In this document: one piece after another, positions 60,829 to 64,000 of the stretch
How positions within the stretch are numbered: the first letter of the stretch is position 1
Layout: every line of letters begins with the position of its first letter
DNA from: Firm-08 sp045546995
GTDB taxonomy: Bacteria > Bacillota > Clostridia > Oscillospirales > QAKW01
Direction of reading: 5' to 3'
Assembly: GCA_045546995.1 (NCBI GenBank)
Contig: JAZQDW010000056.1
Span: forward strand, 1-64,000
Length of the DNA: 64,000 nucleotides
The notes under the pieces: model-generated
Databases searched by the model: none
What the model saw: the letters and a program-made list of their open reading frames with translations, nothing else
Told to the model about the DNA's origin: nothing
Program-made: the position numbers and the translations under genes

Positions 60829-60899
60829 CGAAACAAATTTCGCAAAAACTATTTACAACGCAGGTTGTTTCGTGTATAATAAAAACAAGACGAAACAAC
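60829..60899. promoter_or_regulatory. dinB promoter with three CGAAACAA operator-like boxes
   Basis: dinB promoter: TTTACA (60852-60857), 17-base spacer, TATAAT (60875-60880). The octamer CGAAACAA occurs at 60829-60836 (+), 60865-60872 (-, between -35 and -10) and 60891-60898 (+, just after the start point). The last two form GTTGTTTCG...CGAAACAAC, a 9-bp inverted repeat. Occupancy by the XRE protein would block dinB. Confidence 0.7.
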
Positions 60900-60950
60900 T
60901 TTCATATATATCTTATCATTGAATTACGCAAAAGTCAAGGAGGAAAGCGG

Positions 60951-62192
60951 ATGGAACGAGTGATATTGCATTGTGATATGAATAATTTTTATGCTTCGGT
61001 GGAATGTAAGCTTAATCCGTCCATCCGTAGCAAATACGTTGCCGTTTGCGGCAATACGGCCGAACGGCACGGAATCGTGTTGGCTAAAAATCAACGGGCG
61101 AAGCTGAAAGGCGTCAAAACCGGACAGGCGATTTGGGAGGCGAAGTTGCGTTGTCCCGATCTGATCGTAGTGCATCCTCATTTTGATCAATACGCCCGCT
61201 ATTCCAAACGCGCCAGGGAAATTTACTATCGTTTCACGGATATGGTCGAGCCGTTTGGTATGGATGAATGCTGGCTGGACGTGACGGCATCGGTGGCGCT
61301 GTTCGGCAGTGGAGAGGAAATCGCTGAAATGATTCGCCGGACCGTGAAACGCGAATTGGGGTTGACCATCTCTATCGGCGTTTCATTTAATAAAATATTT
61401 GCAAAGCTGGGCTCGGATCTGAAAAAACCGGATGCGATCACCGTCATTCGCAGGGAGGACTTTCGGGAGCGAATTTGGGATCTGCCGGTGGAACAATTGT
61501 TGGGCGTTGGCCGTTCCACCCTTAAAAAACTTAAAAATATCGGCGTGCTGACGATCGGTCAGCTGGCTCAGTATCCCAGAGAATTTCTCGTTGCCAAATT
61601 CGGTAAAAACGGCGGCGCTTTGTGGGATTATGCCAACGGACTGGAAAACAGCAGGGTAACGGATCACGATAGTTACGCTCCCATCAAAAGTATCGGACAC
61701 GGTATTACCACGACCGGAGATCTGACCGATCAACGGCAGGTATGGCGATTGATGCTGGAACTTTGTCAGGAAATTGCGCGAAAATTACGGAAAAATAGGT
61801 TGTCCGCCTCAGGCGTGCAGGTAAGTATTAAAAATCATGAATTGACGGTGCAGGAATTTCAGGCGCGGTTTACCTATCCGCAGCAAAGCGCCATTGCTCT
61901 TGCCAAACTTGCATATAAGTTATTTTGTAAACGGTACGATTGGCGTAGTACGGTGCGGGCGGTCAGCGTTCGTGCCATTGCGCTGGTGGATGAAACGCAT
62001 CCCACACAGTTGGATCTGTTTTCTGATTTGCAGGGGACCGAGCGACAGGATAAAATCGACCGTGTGGTGGATAGTATTCGATTGCAATACGGAGAGCAGG
62101 CGGTGCGGAACGCAGTATTGCTGCAGGACCTTAAAATGCCTCGGATCAAGCAGGAGCCGATGCTGCCGGGCACATTTTTCAGAAACACTTGA
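60951..62192 (+). CDS. dinB: Y-family DNA polymerase (DNA polymerase IV-like)
   Basis: 413 residues. Translesion polymerase. Catalytic acids in LHCDMNNFYASVE and GMDECWLDV; the palm continues ISIGVSFNKIFAKLGSDLKKPD, the helix-hairpin-helix WDLPVEQLLGVGRSTLKKLKNIG, then the little-finger domain. A clamp-binding QLDLFSD lies near residue 364. It is the usual clostridial DinB/UvrX branch. AAGGAGG precedes the ATG. Its promoter carries candidate XRE operator sites. Confidence 0.92.
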   Translation: MERVILHCDMNNFYASVECKLNPSIRSKYVAVCGNTAERHGIVLAKNQRAKLKGVKTGQAIWEAKLRCPDLIVVHPHFDQYARYSKRAREIYYRFTDMVEPFGMDECWLDVTASVALFGSGEEIAEMIRRTVKRELGLTISIGVSFNKIFAKLGSDLKKPDAITVIRREDFRERIWDLPVEQLLGVGRSTLKKLKNIGVLTIGQLAQYPREFLVAKFGKNGGALWDYANGLENSRVTDHDSYAPIKSIGHGITTTGDLTDQRQVWRLMLELCQEIARKLRKNRLSASGVQVSIKNHELTVQEFQARFTYPQQSAIALAKLAYKLFCKRYDWRSTVRAVSVRAIALVDETHPTQLDLFSDLQGTERQDKIDRVVDSIRLQYGEQAVRNAVLLQDLKMPRIKQEPMLPGTFFRNT

Positions 62193-62217
62193 CAAAAGGA
62201 TGCTTTTAGGATATAAT
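62189..62217 (+). promoter_or_regulatory. Consensus promoter for the CNNM/CorC leader
   Basis: TTGACA (62189-62194, overlapping the dinB stop), 17-base spacer, TATAAT (62212-62217). Confidence 0.8.
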
Positions 62218-62255
62218 GATGCCGCATTATATTGAAAAGGAGAAATTGCAAACAA

Positions 62256-62381
62256 ATGGACAGCGACAGTAGCGACGAAGAAAACTGTTTTCGATCCAAG
62301 TATTGTTTATATATGGCATATCTGTCACCTATGTTTGGTTACAGATATGCCTTTTTGCGTTTAAATCGCATTCGTAGCTGA
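62256..62381 (+). CDS. Putative 41-residue leader peptide with acidic start
   Basis: 41 codons. The peptide begins MDSDSSDEEN, with five acidic residues in the first nine, then turns basic and aromatic and ends LRLNRIRS. AAAGGAG lies 13 bases before the ATG, rather far. The frame runs through the terminator at 62315-62356. Acidic N-termini are known to destabilise the ribosome at low Mg2+ and are used in the mgtL leader of Salmonella. The downstream gene encodes a CNNM/CorC protein linked to Mg2+ transport. Whether the peptide is made is not known. Confidence 0.4.
   Translation: MDSDSSDEENCFRSKYCLYMAYLSPMFGYRYAFLRLNRIRS
62315..62356 (+). terminator. Intrinsic terminator/attenuator in the CNNM leader
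   Basis: GGCATATCTGT (62315-62325) and ACAGATATGCC (62341-62351), 11-bp perfect stem, 15-base loop, then TTTTT. It lies between the promoter at 62189-62217 and the gene at 62432. Confidence 0.75.
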
Positions 62382-62431
62382 AGGGATATGGACTTTAACT
62401 GCAATATAAACAACGATAGAGGAGTAAAACG

Positions 62432-63667
62432 ATGACTGTATATATAATCATAATGTTGGCGTGTGTTATTATGTCTGCCTACTTTTCAGCAACGGAAACT
62501 GCGTTTTCCTCGCTGAACAAAACAAAACTGAAAACTCTGGCGGAGGAGGGCAATCCTCGCGCCGCCCTGGCCGTCAAATTGAGCGATGCTTATGACAAGC
62601 TCATCTCGACGATTTTGATTGGTAATAATATTGTAAATATTCTGGTGGCTTCTATTGGTACGGTGTTTTTTACACAACTTTTAAAAGACGGTGATATGGG
62701 CGCAACGATGTCGACCGTAGTAATCACCGTAGTGATTTTGATCTTTGGCGAGATCACTCCTAAAAGTATAGCTAAGGATATGCCCGAACGGTTCGCTATG
62801 TTTTCGGGCCCCATCATTCAGTTTTTTGAATGGGTATTTTTACCGCTGAATTTCCTGTTTGGTCTTTGGAAAAAACTGGTTAATAAAATTATCAAGACCG
62901 AGGATGACTCGAAAATGTCGCAAGCAGAGCTATTGATGTTTGTAGACGAGGTTGAACAGGATGGCAGCATTGATGAAAATGAAAGCGTACTGCTGAAAAA
63001 CGCTATTGAATTTACCGAGCGTCGGGCTGAGGATATTTTGACCCACCGCGTGGACATCGAAGCGGTTTCGGTGGATACAGATAAAAGGGAAATTGCCAAG
63101 ATCTTTACGCAAATGCGATTTTCCAGAATGCCGGTCTACGAGGAAAGCATTGATAATATCGTCGGTGTCATCCATCAAAAGGATTTGTATGAAAACGGCG
63201 AGCTGACGGATAAACCGTTGGAAGAATTGATGAAACCGGCATTGTTTGTACAGCGTGGCGGTAAAATTGACGATTTGCTGCAAAAACTGCAAAAAAACAA
63301 GTCCCACGTTGCCATTGTTGTGGATGAATACGGCGGCACGTACGGACTGGTGACGATGGAAGATATTCTGGAAGAATTGGTGGGCGAGATTTGGGACGAG
63401 CACGATGAGGTGATCGTACCCTTTAAAAAGATTGCCGACCGTACCTATACGGCGGACGGCACGGCTGAGGCTGAGGCGTTCTTTGAATACTTCGGCATAG
63501 AAAGCGAAACGGAAAGCGTTTCTGTCGGCGGCTGGGTGATGGAACAACTTGAAGAGGTTCCCGAAGAAGGTGCCACCTTCGTATACGATGATTTTGAGAT
63601 CACGGTTATGGAGATCGAAATGCACCGTGTTACAAAAATCAAAGTGATCGGCACCAGAAAAAAATAA
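62432..63667 (+). CDS. CNNM/CorC (HlyC) family transporter
   Basis: 411 residues. N-terminal CNNM membrane domain with about three to four helices (1-145; FSATETAFSSLNKTKLKTLAEEGNP, TILIGNNIVNILVASIGT, and the GEITPKSIAKD loop), then a CBS pair (about 190-320; MRFSRMPVYEESIDNIVGVIHQKDLY, HVAIVVDEYGGTYGLVTMEDILEELVGEI) and a C-terminal CorC_HlyC domain. Bacterial members move or control Mg2+ (and Co2+), often by efflux. GAGGAG precedes the ATG. A terminator in the leader suggests regulated expression. Confidence 0.92.
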   Translation: MTVYIIIMLACVIMSAYFSATETAFSSLNKTKLKTLAEEGNPRAALAVKLSDAYDKLISTILIGNNIVNILVASIGTVFFTQLLKDGDMGATMSTVVITVVILIFGEITPKSIAKDMPERFAMFSGPIIQFFEWVFLPLNFLFGLWKKLVNKIIKTEDDSKMSQAELLMFVDEVEQDGSIDENESVLLKNAIEFTERRAEDILTHRVDIEAVSVDTDKREIAKIFTQMRFSRMPVYEESIDNIVGVIHQKDLYENGELTDKPLEELMKPALFVQRGGKIDDLLQKLQKNKSHVAIVVDEYGGTYGLVTMEDILEELVGEIWDEHDEVIVPFKKIADRTYTADGTAEAEAFFEYFGIESETESVSVGGWVMEQLEEVPEEGATFVYDDFEITVMEIEMHRVTKIKVIGTRKK

Positions 63668-63670
63668 AAT

Positions 63671-63706
63671 AAAAGCGAAGTGGTAACAACCACTTCGCTT
63701 TTTGAT
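63671..63706. terminator. Bidirectional terminator between two CNNM genes
   Basis: AAAAGCGAAGTGGT/ACCACTTCGCTTTT, loop AACA, flanked by A and T runs. Confidence 0.8.
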
Positions 63707-64000
63707 TTATTCTTCCTCTTCTACGGGAGGGGTAACGGTAATCTGTAGGAACTGTACGCGTCGTTTGCGCATTTTATGTACCTTTAGCTCCAGATTTTCG
63801 TAGATAGCAGTATCACCGACCTTGGGGTATCTGCCCAACAGTTCGACGATCCAACCTCCCATGGTGATGTTGTCATCATCAAAATTGCGTTCGTCTTTTT
63901 CGATTTCGTCAAAGAAATCCATAATACGCATATCGCCGACAACCTCGTAAACGTTCTCTTTGATCTGCTTGCATTCCTCGACGATCTCGTCGCTTTCGTC
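63707..64000 (-). CDS. CNNM/CorC family protein, C-terminal part (runs off the window)
   Basis: 97 residues are seen, with no start in the window; the frame is open to the right edge. They match a CorC_HlyC domain: GDMRIMDFFDEIEKDERNFDDDNITMGGWIVELLGRYPKVGDTAIYENLELKVHKMRKRRVQFLQIT. It is a paralogue of the gene that faces it (compare SVGGWVMEQLEEVPEEG-TFVYDDFEITVMEIEMHRVTKIKV). The tail ends in four glutamates. Confidence 0.85.
   Translation of the reverse strand, partial: DESDEIVEECKQIKENVYEVVGDMRIMDFFDEIEKDERNFDDDNITMGGWIVELLGRYPKVGDTAIYENLELKVHKMRKRRVQFLQITVTPPVEEEE

Noticed and set aside
59972..62192. XRE-ImmA pair as part of an integrated phage or ICE
   Set aside because: No integrase, att-like repeats, relaxase or phage structural genes are found in the surrounding 10 kb.
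62218..62431. Known metal riboswitch (M-box, yybP-ykoY or NiCo) before the CNNM gene
   Set aside because: None of their conserved core sequences is visible; the leader ORF with terminator explains the region better.

Overview
The window looks like a chromosomal segment of a spore-forming, strictly anaerobic Firmicute of class Clostridia, most like the gut Oscillospiraceae/Ruminococcaceae. Three things support this: sporulation genes (ylmC/ymxH-like, spoVB-like, yabP, yabQ), an NADH-linked [FeFe] hydrogenase operon, and Firmicute-type promoters (TTGACA-17-TATAAT) with AGGAGG ribosome sites. MEP-pathway isoprenoid genes and ECF vitamin transporters fit the same group. No rRNA, tRNA, CRISPR array, transposase or phage gene was recognised.

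Layout. 1-3.4 kb is an AT-rich accessory patch: a tandem mini-hairpin array, a DUF6273 protein, a tiny zinc-finger-like protein, an unknown membrane protein and a lipoprotein with Cys-rich repeats. 3.5-14.2 kb is mostly housekeeping: EamA transporter, galT, two LCP cell-wall ligases, a sporulation PRC-barrel protein, a THF-riboswitch-controlled folate ECF component, an NSS transporter, a PC4-like protein, mecA and serC-serA. 14.3-22.6 kb is a hydrogenase region: a putative sensory [FeFe]-hydrogenase operon (DRTGG, anti-sigma-like ATPase, HydS-like, DRTGG, PHP) followed by the catalytic bifurcating-type operon (NuoE, ATPase, HndB, NuoF, HydA). 22.9-28.7 kb holds a fused MacB-like ABC transporter, an SLH-amidase and an abnormal chorismate-synthase-like protein. 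29-40.9 kb is rpoB-rpoC-rpsL-rpsG-fusA-tuf. 40.9-43.8 kb has an FMN riboswitch with ribU, an LRR/SLH surface protein and RNase P RNA. 43.9-51.6 kb has murD with three tandem M42 peptidases, then an amino-sugar recycling cluster (nagA, an HTH-kinase fusion, murQ). 51.6-58.1 kb has ispD-ispF, a CarD regulator and the conserved spoVB-mazG-hup-rqcP-yabP-yabQ-divIC block. 58.1-64 kb has a lipoprotein, an XRE-ImmA pair divergent from a Y-family DNA polymerase, and two convergent CNNM/CorC proteins.

Most interesting points, all hypotheses from sequence alone. (1) A 41-codon leader ORF beginning with an acidic run overlaps an intrinsic terminator upstream of a CNNM/CorC gene, suggesting Mg2+-responsive attenuation by ribosome destabilisation. 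(2) A near-consensus sigma-E promoter sits inside a terminator between rqcP and yabP, so vegetative transcripts would stop while sporulation transcripts start past the 5' arm. (3) An XRE repressor and an ImmA/IrrE peptidase face dinB across an intergenic region carrying three CGAAACAA boxes, resembling a DdrO/IrrE-type damage response. (4) An AroC homologue lacks both invariant catalytic histidines and the arginine-rich segment. (5) An XRE domain is fused to an amino-sugar kinase, with matching dyads at its promoter.
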